Positions 42,917 through 50,803 of a stretch of DNA of 63,638 bases are shown in pieces. The stretch is from contig JAFAZE010000089.1 in assembly GCA_019239975.1 (NCBI GenBank), positions 1-63,638 on the forward strand, in the 5' to 3' direction. Origin of the DNA: Streptosporangiaceae bacterium. Its GTDB lineage: Bacteria > Actinomycetota > Actinomycetes > Streptosporangiales > Streptosporangiaceae. Numbering within the stretch: the first letter of the stretch is position 1; each line of letters opens with the position of its first letter. Below the pieces are notes generated by a model. That model saw nothing but the letters and a program-made list of their open reading frames with translations, was not told the origin of the DNA and did no database searches. The translations under genes were made by a program, and so were the position numbers.

Positions 42917-43836
42917 TGGTCTGTTCTGTCCTTATTTTTTTCCGAACGAGCGGTGGCGATCGCCGCGAGGCCCGGATCGCGCCTCGGGCTGGTAACCGTC
43001 ATCCCCGGCGACCGCGCCGGGCGCCGGCCGAGCATGTCCAGCCAGCGCAGCGGCGGCGTGCGCTCGATGACCTTCGTGAAGCTGACCACCTCGCTGGCGC
43101 CGGTGAGCGCGGCGATCCCGGCGAGCAGCGCGAGGCGGGCGGGCCGGGACAGCGCGCCGGCCGCGGCCGCGCCGAGCATCGCGCCGAGCGCGTTGGCGCC
43201 GGCATCGCCGAGCATGGCCCGCTCGCCAAGGTCGTCGGGCAGCAGCGCGAGCGCCGCGCCGAGCGGCGCGGCGACCTCCCCGGCGCCCCCGCCCGCGGCG
43301 ATCAGCGCGCCGGAGGCCGCGCCGACCTTGATCGCCCGCCCGGGCCGCAGGTCGAACAGGTTGAGCAGGTTCGCGCCTCCCGCGATGAGGCCGGCGTTGA
43401 TCACGACGTCGGCCGGCTGGCCGCCCGCCAGCGCGGCACTAACCAGACCGGTCGCGCCGATGCCGCCCAGCTTCACCGCGCCGGTGGTCACCTCGCCGTG
43501 CAGCAGCGCGCCGAGATGACCGCGCAGTCCGCGCCTCGCGCCGGATCCGGCCAGGTCATCGTAGGTGCCGAAGGCCGCGGCGCCCGCGCCGGCGAGCGCG
43601 ATCACCGCTCCGGGCCGGGAACGGAGCCCGCGGACGAGGACCGCGGCGACCGCGCCGGCGGCGACCGCGGGCCCCTCGAGCAGCGTGACGGGCTCGCCGC
43701 GGTGGTTGGTGCGCGACCATGGCCGCTGGCCGCCCGGCGGCCGCCGGGTCAGCACCGAATAGGCGATCCTCGCGGCACCGGCTCCCAGCAGGCCGCGGGC
43801 CGCGACGGAGGCGAGCTGGCGGTGCCCGCGGCTCAC
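42913..43836 (-). CDS. MraY/WecA-like phosphoglycosyl transferase homologue
   Basis: A 307-residue membrane protein with about eight helices. GTYDDLAGSG gives the paired Asp of the polyprenyl-phosphate transferases, NLLNLFDLRPGRAIK the central Asn/Asp loop, and MLGDAGANALGAMLG the GDxGxxxLG motif. The family moves sugar-phosphate from a UDP-sugar onto polyprenyl phosphate, the first step of cell-wall or glycan-lipid synthesis. It is shorter than MraY and less conserved, so activity is not certain. Four-base overlaps with both SteB (upstream) and MurJ-like (downstream) genes. ATG 43836. Confidence 0.75.
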   Translation of the reverse strand: MSRGHRQLASVAARGLLGAGAARIAYSVLTRRPPGGQRPWSRTNHRGEPVTLLEGPAVAAGAVAAVLVRGLRSRPGAVIALAGAGAAAFGTYDDLAGSGARRGLRGHLGALLHGEVTTGAVKLGGIGATGLVSAALAGGQPADVVINAGLIAGGANLLNLFDLRPGRAIKVGAASGALIAAGGGAGEVAAPLGAALALLPDDLGERAMLGDAGANALGAMLGAAAAGALSRPARLALLAGIAALTGASEVVSFTKVIERTPPLRWLDMLGRRPARSPGMTVTSPRRDPGLAAIATARSEKNKDRTDQ

Positions 43837-44921
43837 TTCTTCCCCTTGGGCGTCTTCGCCTTCGCTGTCGACTTCGCCGCCGGTGCCGAGGACGGGGACA
43901 CGCTGGCGCTCGGTGTCGGAGCGGGGGTGGGGCCGATCCCGGTGGCACCGTCGACACCGTAGCTGGCGGCCTTCCCGCCGGCCAGCTGCGTGGCGAGCGC
44001 CTGGATCACGGTGATCTGCCCGAAGGTGGTGTCGGCGTCGTCGATGGTGGAGACGCGGCTGGAGACGTCGCTCGACCGGAGCACGCCCATGGCGCTGGCC
44101 GTCCCCGAGCCGCTCACACCGCCCGCGACCACGGTGGCGGCGCTCGCGCCGGCCAGCTGCTGGGTCAGCGTCACGAGCACCTGGCTGGCCGGGTCGGACG
44201 CACCGTCCGACGGAGGGCTCTGCGGTGTGATCACGACGGCGAGCGTAGCCCGTACCGTGGGCTGCCCGCTGACGGACAGGAAACCAGCCTGCGCGTAGCT
44301 GGACAGCAGCGCCTGCGCTGCCGAAGCCGGCAGAGATGTCTGCGAGCTGGTCTGGGCATTCGCCGGTGAGCTCGTCTGTGCGCCCGCCGAGGCGGAGGTG
44401 GTCAGGATCGCGCTGGCGATCAGCTGCGCGGCCTGCTGCTGGTAGAAGGTCTGCTGGTTCGCCCCGCTGGTCGACAGCGAGACACCCGCGGCCTGCGCGG
44501 CCGATCCGTTGGTGGAGCTCAGCGCGGATTGCGTCTCGCCGCTGGTGTCGTTGAACCGGGGCTGCAGCGAGATCTGCCCGGTCACCGTGGCGCCGGCGTC
44601 GGCGGCGGCCTGCTTGACGCCGCTGATGACCGAGTCCTGCGCGCCCGGCTCGGTGATCAGCACGATCCGGTCGCCCTTGAGCAGGCTGGCGAGCAGCGTC
44701 GGCTCCTCCGCCTGCGCGAACTGCTCGCCGGCCGAGGCCTGGGCCGCGTAGGCGTCGCGCTCGGAGCTGGCGGCGGCGTACTGGCTGCGCAGCGAGTTCG
44801 ACGTGCTGTTCAGCAGGTTGAGGGCGTTGCCCTGGAGCTCGGTCGAGCCGAGGACGATGCCGATCGCGAGGGCCAGGAACACGGCGACGATCGAGACAAG
44901 GTGGTATCGGAAATCGATCAC
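43833..44921 (-). CDS. steB: SteB/MctB-like copper-transporter-family protein
   Basis: A 362-residue protein anchored by an N-terminal helix (MIDFRYHLVSIVAVFLALAI then GIVLG), the hallmark of the SteB/MctB (DUF3186) family. A coiled coil about 30-70 (SLRSQYAAASSERDAYAAQ) and an extracytoplasmic Rossmann-like domain follow, then a low-complexity Pro/Ser/Ala/Lys tail. In Corynebacterium SteA and SteB form a complex acting in cell separation; the mycobacterial homologue MctB was described as a copper-transport protein. GTG 44921 overlaps the steA stop by four bases. An in-frame repeat of QTSSPANA type occurs in the Ser-rich region. Confidence 0.88.
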   Translation of the reverse strand: MIDFRYHLVSIVAVFLALAIGIVLGSTELQGNALNLLNSTSNSLRSQYAAASSERDAYAAQASAGEQFAQAEEPTLLASLLKGDRIVLITEPGAQDSVISGVKQAAADAGATVTGQISLQPRFNDTSGETQSALSSTNGSAAQAAGVSLSTSGANQQTFYQQQAAQLIASAILTTSASAGAQTSSPANAQTSSQTSLPASAAQALLSSYAQAGFLSVSGQPTVRATLAVVITPQSPPSDGASDPASQVLVTLTQQLAGASAATVVAGGVSGSGTASAMGVLRSSDVSSRVSTIDDADTTFGQITVIQALATQLAGGKAASYGVDGATGIGPTPAPTPSASVSPSSAPAAKSTAKAKTPKGKK

Positions 44922-46114
44922 TTGAACAGTCCGGTGAACCAGTAGACGAAGGTATGCCAGGTGGCGCTGAAGTAGTTCGCGAGGATGGGCCCCGCCGGGG
45001 AGGAGACCACGGCGACGATCAGGGTAACCGCCGCGGCGAGCACCAGCACCAGCAGCGCCCACCCGGAGATCCGGCTCTGGTAGAGCTGGTGCACTCCCCT
45101 GGCGTTCACCAGCTTCCCGCCCACCCGCAGGTGCGTCAGGAACGTGCTGGCCATGCCGGGTCTCCCCTTGTCCAGGAATTCCTCGAGCGTCCAGTGCGTG
45201 CCGACGACCGCGATCAGGCTGGCGCCGCCGGCGTCGGCGACGAGCAGCGCCACGTCCTCGCTGGTGCCCGCCGCCGGGCAGGGCACGGCCTGGAGGCCGA
45301 GGTCCCTGACCCGGCTGAGCCCGGGCGCGCGGCCGTCGGGGTAGGCGTGCACGATCAGCTCGGCGCCGCAGCACAGCGCGTCGTCGGTGATCGAGTCCAT
45401 GTCCCCGATGATGATCCTGGGACGGTACCCGAATTCGAGCAGCACGTCCGCGGCGCCGTCGACCGCCATGATGACCGGCTTGAACTCGCGGATGTAGGGC
45501 CGCAGCGCGCGCAGGTCCTCCCGGTAGTGATAGCCCCGCACGACCACCAGGACGTGCCGGCCGCGCATGTCGGTGCTGAGCTCGGAGACCGGCACGCCGT
45601 CGGTCAGCAGGTCCCGCTCCCGGCGGAGGAACTCGAGCGTGTTCGCGGCGAACGAGTCGATCTGGGTGGCGACCCCGCTCCTGGCGTCGGCCATCGACGC
45701 GCGGATGGTGGCGTTCGTCTGCAGCATGCCCTTGCCGACGATCTGCTCACCCAGGTAGAGGGTCTCGCCGTCCAGCCGGACCAGCGTGCCCTCGGCCACC
45801 CGGGCCAGCACGTCCTGGCCCATGTCGTCCACCAGCGGGATGCCGGCGTCGAGCAGCAGCTGCGGGCCGAGGTTGGGGTACCGCCCGGTGATCGACTTGG
45901 CCACGTTCACCACCGCGGCCACCTTGCGGGAAATCAGCTCGTCGGCGCTCACCCGGTCCAGGTCCGGGTGATCGATGATGGCGATGTCGCCGGCGCTCAG
46001 CCGCTTCGTGAGGACCTTGGTGCGCCGGTCGACCCGGGCGACGGCGACAATGCCGGGCGGCCCCTCGGCTCTGCCCCGGCGGAAGTGCGAAAACCCTCCG
46101 GTCGGCACCTTCAT
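44918..46114 (-). CDS. steA: SteA-like cytokinesis protein
   Basis: A 398-residue protein with a thiamine-pyrophosphokinase-like domain, including VVRGYHYREDLRALRPYIRE and IIGDMDSITDDALCCGAELIVHAYPDGRAPG, and one C-terminal transmembrane helix (about 355-380: WALLVLVLAAAVTLIVAVV). The N-terminal domain has DIAIIDHPDLDRVSADELI and AVVNVAKSITGRYPNLGP. Homologue of Corynebacterium SteA (Rv1697 in M. tuberculosis), a septum-associated partner of SteB. Most actinobacteria have recN just upstream; here the adjacent gene is a divergent selD. ATG 46114. Confidence 0.9.
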   Translation of the reverse strand: MKVPTGGFSHFRRGRAEGPPGIVAVARVDRRTKVLTKRLSAGDIAIIDHPDLDRVSADELISRKVAAVVNVAKSITGRYPNLGPQLLLDAGIPLVDDMGQDVLARVAEGTLVRLDGETLYLGEQIVGKGMLQTNATIRASMADARSGVATQIDSFAANTLEFLRRERDLLTDGVPVSELSTDMRGRHVLVVVRGYHYREDLRALRPYIREFKPVIMAVDGAADVLLEFGYRPRIIIGDMDSITDDALCCGAELIVHAYPDGRAPGLSRVRDLGLQAVPCPAAGTSEDVALLVADAGGASLIAVVGTHWTLEEFLDKGRPGMASTFLTHLRVGGKLVNARGVHQLYQSRISGWALLVLVLAAAVTLIVAVVSSPAGPILANYFSATWHTFVYWFTGLFK

Positions 46115-46195
46115 CGCCCTTCAATCCTGCCAGAGCTCCGCCACCACGGCCGCCATCCGGCGGTCACCGTGTGTTACCGGGCTATCGTTGAGATC

Positions 46196-47281
46196 ATGAC
46201 CGCCCAGTCAGCTCCGGTCCGGCTCACCTCCCTGTCGCACGGCGCCGGGTGTGCGTGCAAGCTACCACTCTCGGCTCTGGACAAGCTGATGAACTCGCTC
46301 GGGTTCGTGCAGGGGGCGCCCGGGGTCACCGGGGGGTCGGCCCCCGGGGGCGAGCACAGTCTGCTGGTCGGCGCGGCCGAGGGCGACGACGCGGCCGTGC
46401 TGCGCCTGGACGACGTGCGTGCGCTGGTGCTGACCACCGACTTCTTCACACCGATCGTGGACGACGCGCGCGACTGGGGGCGGATCGCCGCGGCGAACGC
46501 GCTGTCCGACGTGTACGCGATGGGCGGCCGGCCGCTGATCGCGGTGAACCTCACGGCGTGGCCGGCCCAGACGCTGCCGCTCGAAACCCTCGCCGAGGTG
46601 CTCCGCGGCGGCGCGGAGGTGGCCGCGTCGGCGGGCTGCCTGGTCGCCGGCGGCCATACCATCGACGACCCCGAGCCCAAGTACGGCATGGCGGTGGTCG
46701 GCCTCGCCGATCCCGGCAGGCTGCTCACGGTCGACGCGGCCGGGGACGGCGACGTGCTCGTCCTGACCAAGCCGGTCGGCACCGGCGTCATCGCCACCGC
46801 GCACAAGCGGGGCGCCGCGCCCGGCGACGCGCTCGCCGCCATGGTCGAGTCCATGACCACCCTCAACGCCCGGGCCAGCGAGGCCGCCCTGGCGGCGGGC
46901 GTGCGCGCGGCAACGGATGTGACCGGGTTCTCGCTGCTCGGGCACCTGCACCGGATGCTGCGCGCCAGCGGGCTGCGCGCCGTGGTCGACGCGGACTCGG
47001 TGCCCCTGCTGCCGGGCGCGGCCGAGCTCGCCGAGGCCGGCTTCGTGTCGGGCGGCACCCGGGCGAACATGTCCTACCTGGCGGACGTGGTGGACGTCGA
47101 TTCCGCCGTTCCCGAGGTCACGTCCGTCCTCCTGCACGACGCCCAGACGTCCGGCGGCCTGCTGCTCGCCACGCCCAACCCCGACGCACTCCGCCACGAG
47201 CTGCAAACCCGCGGCGTCCCCGCCGCCGTAGTAGGCAAGGTGCAGGCCGGCGACCCCGGCCGGATAAAGGTGGTCCGCTAG
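46196..47281 (+). CDS. selD: Selenide, water dikinase
   Basis: A 361-residue selenophosphate synthetase. The glycine-rich N-terminus SHGAGCACKLP carries the catalytic Cys19 (Cys, not Sec) and Lys22. GDDAAVLRL, the metal Asp in TTDFFTPIVDD, NALSDVYAMGG and GGHTIDDPEPKYGMAVVG are intact. It makes the selenium donor for selenocysteine or 2-selenouridine; no selA, selB or tRNA-Sec is seen nearby. The region between the catalytic loop and GDDAA contains an extra GAPGVTGGSAPGGEH, encoded by a G/C hairpin element also found in the ABC exporter gene. TATCGT at 46183-46188 lies 7 bases before the ATG, suggesting a leaderless start. Divergent from steA. Confidence 0.93.
   Translation: MTAQSAPVRLTSLSHGAGCACKLPLSALDKLMNSLGFVQGAPGVTGGSAPGGEHSLLVGAAEGDDAAVLRLDDVRALVLTTDFFTPIVDDARDWGRIAAANALSDVYAMGGRPLIAVNLTAWPAQTLPLETLAEVLRGGAEVAASAGCLVAGGHTIDDPEPKYGMAVVGLADPGRLLTVDAAGDGDVLVLTKPVGTGVIATAHKRGAAPGDALAAMVESMTTLNARASEAALAAGVRAATDVTGFSLLGHLHRMLRASGLRAVVDADSVPLLPGAAELAEAGFVSGGTRANMSYLADVVDVDSAVPEVTSVLLHDAQTSGGLLLATPNPDALRHELQTRGVPAAVVGKVQAGDPGRIKVVR
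46324..46356. repeat. G/C hairpin element inside selD
   Basis: GGTCACCGGGGGGTCG followed by GCCCCCGGGGGC; it differs from 7525-7559 at only about three positions. Translated as GVTGGSAPGG in frame. Confidence 0.75.
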
Positions 47282-48029
47282 CCCCCCCGTGGCCCCGTTC
47301 CCGTCCCAGCAAGCACCCCCCGTCCCAGCAAGCACCCCCGTTCCCGTCCCAGCGAGTCGAGAACAAATGCCACATTTAGGGCGTGCTTCATGATCACGGT
47401 AATTAAGGGCCGCATACGACACCTGCGTTTCCACCAACCGAGGCGTAGGTACCGATGTGACGGATGTGGTGCCGACACCTGTGGCGTGTGTGATGCCGAG
47501 AGCGGAGGGGCATAAGGGGCCGGAGCGACGTCGCATGAAGCGCGAAGGGACGCGAACGCGAGACGCGAGGAGGCGCGACCCCGGAGAAGCCAAGAGACGC
47601 AAGCACGGAGAAGCCAAGAGACGCGAAGACGGAGAAGCCAAGAGACGCAAGCACGGAGGCGAAGCGGGTTACGGCGAGCAGCACAGAACCGAAACAGGCT
47701 ACGGCGAGCAGCACAGAACCGAAGCGGGTTACGGCGGGTGGCGCGGAGTGAGCCGCGATCGCGGCTCACATTCCGCGATCGCGCGGCCCGCGGGAGGCCC
47801 TCGCGGCCTCCCCGGCCGCGCGATGCTACGGCGGGCACCGCAGCGGGCGGGGGGTATCGGGGGGCTTCGCCCCCCGGGCCAACAGAGCCCGATTTGCGTG
47901 GTATGGCATAGTGGGGAATGTAACGAACGTGTTGCGGTGACCTCGCGGACTTCCCGAACGGGGGTGTTGGCGCTGACCCCAAGCGCTGGTCAGGGCCGTT
48001 TTGTCGGTGGCCGGGGTTATGGTGCGGGC
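47282..48029. repeat. Repeat-rich non-coding region between selD and egtA
   Basis: About 750 bases with no convincing gene. In order: three copies of an 18-21 bp unit containing CGTCCCAGCAAGCACCCC (47298-47352), an ordinary lower-GC stretch (47355-47460), three 24-bp units containing GAAGCCAAGAGACGCAAG (about 47583-47655), two and a half 30-bp units containing TTACGGCGAGCAGCACAG (about 47664-47735), inverted GCCGCGATCGCGGC-type palindromes (47750-47790), and a GGGGGGCTTCGCCCCCC hairpin at 47862-47878. Long frames exist but follow the repeats and are arginine-rich artefacts. Confidence 0.8.
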
Positions 48030-49385
48030 ATGATGCCTATGTCCGGGATGCAGGAGGAGCAGGCCGAGGCGCACGTCCACGGCATCTGCCTGAAGACGGG
48101 GCCGCCGGAACGGGTCGGCGTCGAACTCGAGTGGCTGGTCCGCGACGCGCGCGATCCCGCCCTGCCGGTGCCGGCGGAGCGGATAGCGGCGGCCGTGGCC
48201 GGTTTCGCCGCCGGTTCCGCTTCTCCGGGGAGCCCCCCGCCCGATAACCCCGCGTCGGGAGATGCTGACTCTGAGCATCTACCACGGCCCGTTCCGTATC
48301 CTAATTTCGCCGCACTGCCGGTTCAGTCTTCACCGGCGGTGCTCCCGTCCGGCGCCCTGCTGACCACGGAGCCCGGCGGGCAGCTCGAGCTCAGCTCGGC
48401 ACCCGCCGCTACCCTCGCCGGATGCCTGAGCGCGACGGCCGGCGACCTGGCCGCGCTGCGTGAGGCAGTTGCCGCGGCAGGGCTCGAACTCGCCGGCTAC
48501 GGCCTCGATCCCCTCCGCCCGCCACGGCGCGTGCTGAACCTGCCGCGGTACGCCGCGATGGAGGCGTACTTCGACCGCGACGGGCCGTGGGGCCGCCAGA
48601 TGATGTGCGGCACCGCTTCCGTCCAGGTGTGCCTCGACGCCGGCGACGACGGCGCCGGCCCGTCCGGCTACCGCTGGCGCTGGCGGCTGCTGCACGCCAT
48701 CGGTCCCGTCCTGGTGGCGGCCTTCGCCAACTCGCCGCTGCGCGGCGGGCGCCCGACGGGCTGGCGTTCGGCCAGGCAGCAGGTGTGGGCCAACATGGAC
48801 CGGGGGCGGACTCAGGCACCGGAGGCCAGCACGGACCCACGCGCCGCGTGGACGGCGTACGCGCTGGACGCCGGGGTCATGTGCGTGCGCGATCCCGGCT
48901 CCGCGGACTGGACCGCACCGCCGGGGCTGACCTTCCGCGGCTGGCTGCGCGGCGACCGGCGCGTCCCGCGGCCGCCGGCTCCCGAGGATCTGACCTATCA
49001 CCTGTCCACCCTGTTCCCGCCGGTTCGGCCGCGCGGCCATCTGGAACTGCGGATGATCGACGCGCAGCCCGGTGACGGCTGGGTGGTGCCGGCCGCGGTC
49101 ACCGCCGCCCTTGCCGACGACGCGCGGGCCGCCGAGGCAGCGATGGCTGCCGCCGAGCCGCTCTGGGCGCCGGGCGGCGATGACCTGTGGCTGCGGGCGG
49201 CCCGGTGCGGCCCGGCGGACCCGCAGCTGAGCCGCGCGAGCCGCGAGTGTTTCGAGGCGGCCGACGCCGCGCTGGGCCGCATGGGCGTGCCAGCGCCGGT
49301 GCGGCAGGCGGTCGCCGACTTCGCGCAAACGTACGTGCTGAAAGACCGATGTCCGGCAGACGACCGACTGGAGGAAGTCGCATGA
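48030..49385 (+). CDS. egtA: Ergothioneine biosynthesis glutamate-cysteine ligase EgtA
   Basis: A 451-residue GCS2-type ligase making gamma-glutamylcysteine, the sulfur donor for EgtB. GVELEWLVRD (metal-binding Glu pair), LTTEPGGQLELSSAP, GLDPLRPPRRVLNLPRYAAM and MMCGTASVQVCLD are the family motifs. Residues about 70-95 (SPGSPPPDNPASGDADSEH) are a variable insertion with a short G/C inverted repeat. Several ATGs (48030, 48033, 48039, 48048) could start translation; none has a good ribosome site. The stop overlaps the egtB start (ATGA). Confidence 0.92.
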   Translation: MMPMSGMQEEQAEAHVHGICLKTGPPERVGVELEWLVRDARDPALPVPAERIAAAVAGFAAGSASPGSPPPDNPASGDADSEHLPRPVPYPNFAALPVQSSPAVLPSGALLTTEPGGQLELSSAPAATLAGCLSATAGDLAALREAVAAAGLELAGYGLDPLRPPRRVLNLPRYAAMEAYFDRDGPWGRQMMCGTASVQVCLDAGDDGAGPSGYRWRWRLLHAIGPVLVAAFANSPLRGGRPTGWRSARQQVWANMDRGRTQAPEASTDPRAAWTAYALDAGVMCVRDPGSADWTAPPGLTFRGWLRGDRRVPRPPAPEDLTYHLSTLFPPVRPRGHLELRMIDAQPGDGWVVPAAVTAALADDARAAEAAMAAAEPLWAPGGDDLWLRAARCGPADPQLSRASRECFEAADAALGRMGVPAPVRQAVADFAQTYVLKDRCPADDRLEEVA

Positions 49386-50803
49386 CCGAGCTCCACCAGG
49401 AGCAGGCCCGGCAGCGGGCCCCCCGGGAACCGGCTGGCGAGGAGCGGGTCCGCCTTGATCCCGGGGCCCTGCGCGGGAGGATCGCGGCGGAACTCGCCGC
49501 GGCCCGGGACCGGACGGCGCTGCTGACCGGCTGCGTCGACGCCGCCGACCTGGTCAGACAGCACTCACCGCTGATGTCGCCACTGGTCTGGGATCTGGCA
49601 CACGTCGCCAACCAGGAGGAGCTGTGGCTGCTGCGCGAGGTCGGCGGGCGCGAGCCGATGCATCCGGAGATCGACCCGCTGTACGACGCGTTCGAGCACC
49701 CGCGCGCCGAGCGGCCGGCGCTGCCGCTGCTGCCGCCGGGCGAGGCGCGCGGCTACGGGCACGAGGTACGTGGCCGGGTGCTCGACCTGCTGGACACCGT
49801 CCGGTTCGAGGGGGCACGCCTGCTGGCCGACGGCTTCGCGTTCGGGATGATCGCGCAGCATGAGCAGCAGCACGACGAGACCATGCTGATCACGCACCAG
49901 CTGCGGAAGGGGCGCCCGGTGCTGTCCGCGCCGGGCCCTGGCCCGGCGCCCGCGGACGCGATGCGGCTGCCGCCGGAGGTGCTGGTGCAGGGCGGCCCGT
50001 TCACGATGGGCACCTCCGCCGAGCCGTGGGCGCTGGACAACGAGCGTCCCGCGCACACGGTGCACGTTCCCGCGTTTTTCCTCGACACGGTGCCGGTGAC
50101 GAACGGCGCCTACGCCGAGTTCATCGCCGACGGCGGCTACGATGACCCCCGCTTCTGGACGCCGGCCGGCTGGGATCACCGGCAGCGGGCCGGGCTGAGC
50201 GCGCCGCTCTTCTGGCGGTGGGAAGGACAGTGGGTGCGCTCCGCGTTCGGCGTCACGGCGCCCGTGGATCCAGCCGAGCCGGTGCTGCACGTGAGCTGGT
50301 ACGAGGCGGACGCGTACGCCCGGTGGGCCGGGCGGCGGCTGCCGACCGAGGCGGAGTGGGAGAAGGCGGCACGCCACGACCCGGCCAGCGGGCGGTCCCG
50401 CCGCTATCCATGGGGCGACGAGGAGCCGGACGCCACCCGCGCCAACCTCGGGCAGCGTCACCTTCGGCCGGCGCCCGCCGGGTCGTACCCGGCCGGCGCG
50501 GCGCCGTCGGGGGCACGGCAGCTGATCGGCGACGTGTGGGAGTGGACCAGCTCCGACTTCCTGCCCTACCCCGGGTTCGCCGCCTGGCCGTACCGGGAGT
50601 ACTCGGAGGTGTTCTTCGGCCCCGAGTACAAGGTGCTGCGCGGCGGGTCGTTCGCGGTCGGCCAGGTGGCCAGCCGCGCCACCTTCCGCAACTGGGACTA
50701 CCCGGTCCGGCGGCAGATCTTCGCGGGCTTCAGGACCGCGCGCTCCGCCGGGCTGGAGACCGCCGGCGGGATCCCGGGGCGCCCGGCTCCGGAGGCCAGC
50801 TGA
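49382..50803 (+). CDS. egtB: Hercynine oxygenase EgtB
   Basis: A 473-residue non-haem iron sulfoxide synthase joining gamma-glutamylcysteine to hercynine. The N-terminal DinB-like domain carries the iron ligands ([15 protein letters not shown] and the HEQQHDETM motif), and the C-terminal FGE-sulfatase domain has [46 protein letters not shown] and VLRGGSF. Length normal; the first 25 residues are variable. Overlaps egtA (ATGA) and shares one base with the egtC start (TGATG). Confidence 0.95.
   Translation: MTELHQEQARQRAPREPAGEERVRLDPGALRGRIAAELAAARDRTALLTGCVDAADLVRQHSPLMSPLVWDLAHVANQEELWLLREVGGREPMHPEIDPLYDAFEHPRAERPALPLLPPGEARGYGHEVRGRVLDLLDTVRFEGARLLADGFAFGMIAQHEQQHDETMLITHQLRKGRPVLSAPGPGPAPADAMRLPPEVLVQGGPFTMGTSAEPWALDNERPAHTVHVPAFFLDTVPVTNGAYAEFIADGGYDDPRFWTPAGWDHRQRAGLSAPLFWRWEGQWVRSAFGVTAPVDPAEPVLHVSWYEADAYARWAGRRLPTEAEWEKAARHDPASGRSRRYPWGDEEPDATRANLGQRHLRPAPAGSYPAGAAPSGARQLIGDVWEWTSSDFLPYPGFAAWPYREYSEVFFGPEYKVLRGGSFAVGQVASRATFRNWDYPVRRQIFAGFRTARSAGLETAGGIPGRPAPEAS

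Noticed and set aside
47282..47460. tRNA-Sec next to selD
   Set aside because: No cloverleaf with a long variable arm or 3' CCA-compatible acceptor stem could be found in the flanks of selD.
47583..47735. CRISPR-like array of 24- and 30-bp units
   Set aside because: No spacers separate the units and no cas genes are present.
47457..48029. N-terminal extension of EgtA through the repeat region
   Set aside because: The extension is arginine-rich repeat translation; EgtA homology starts only after the 48030-48048 start codons.
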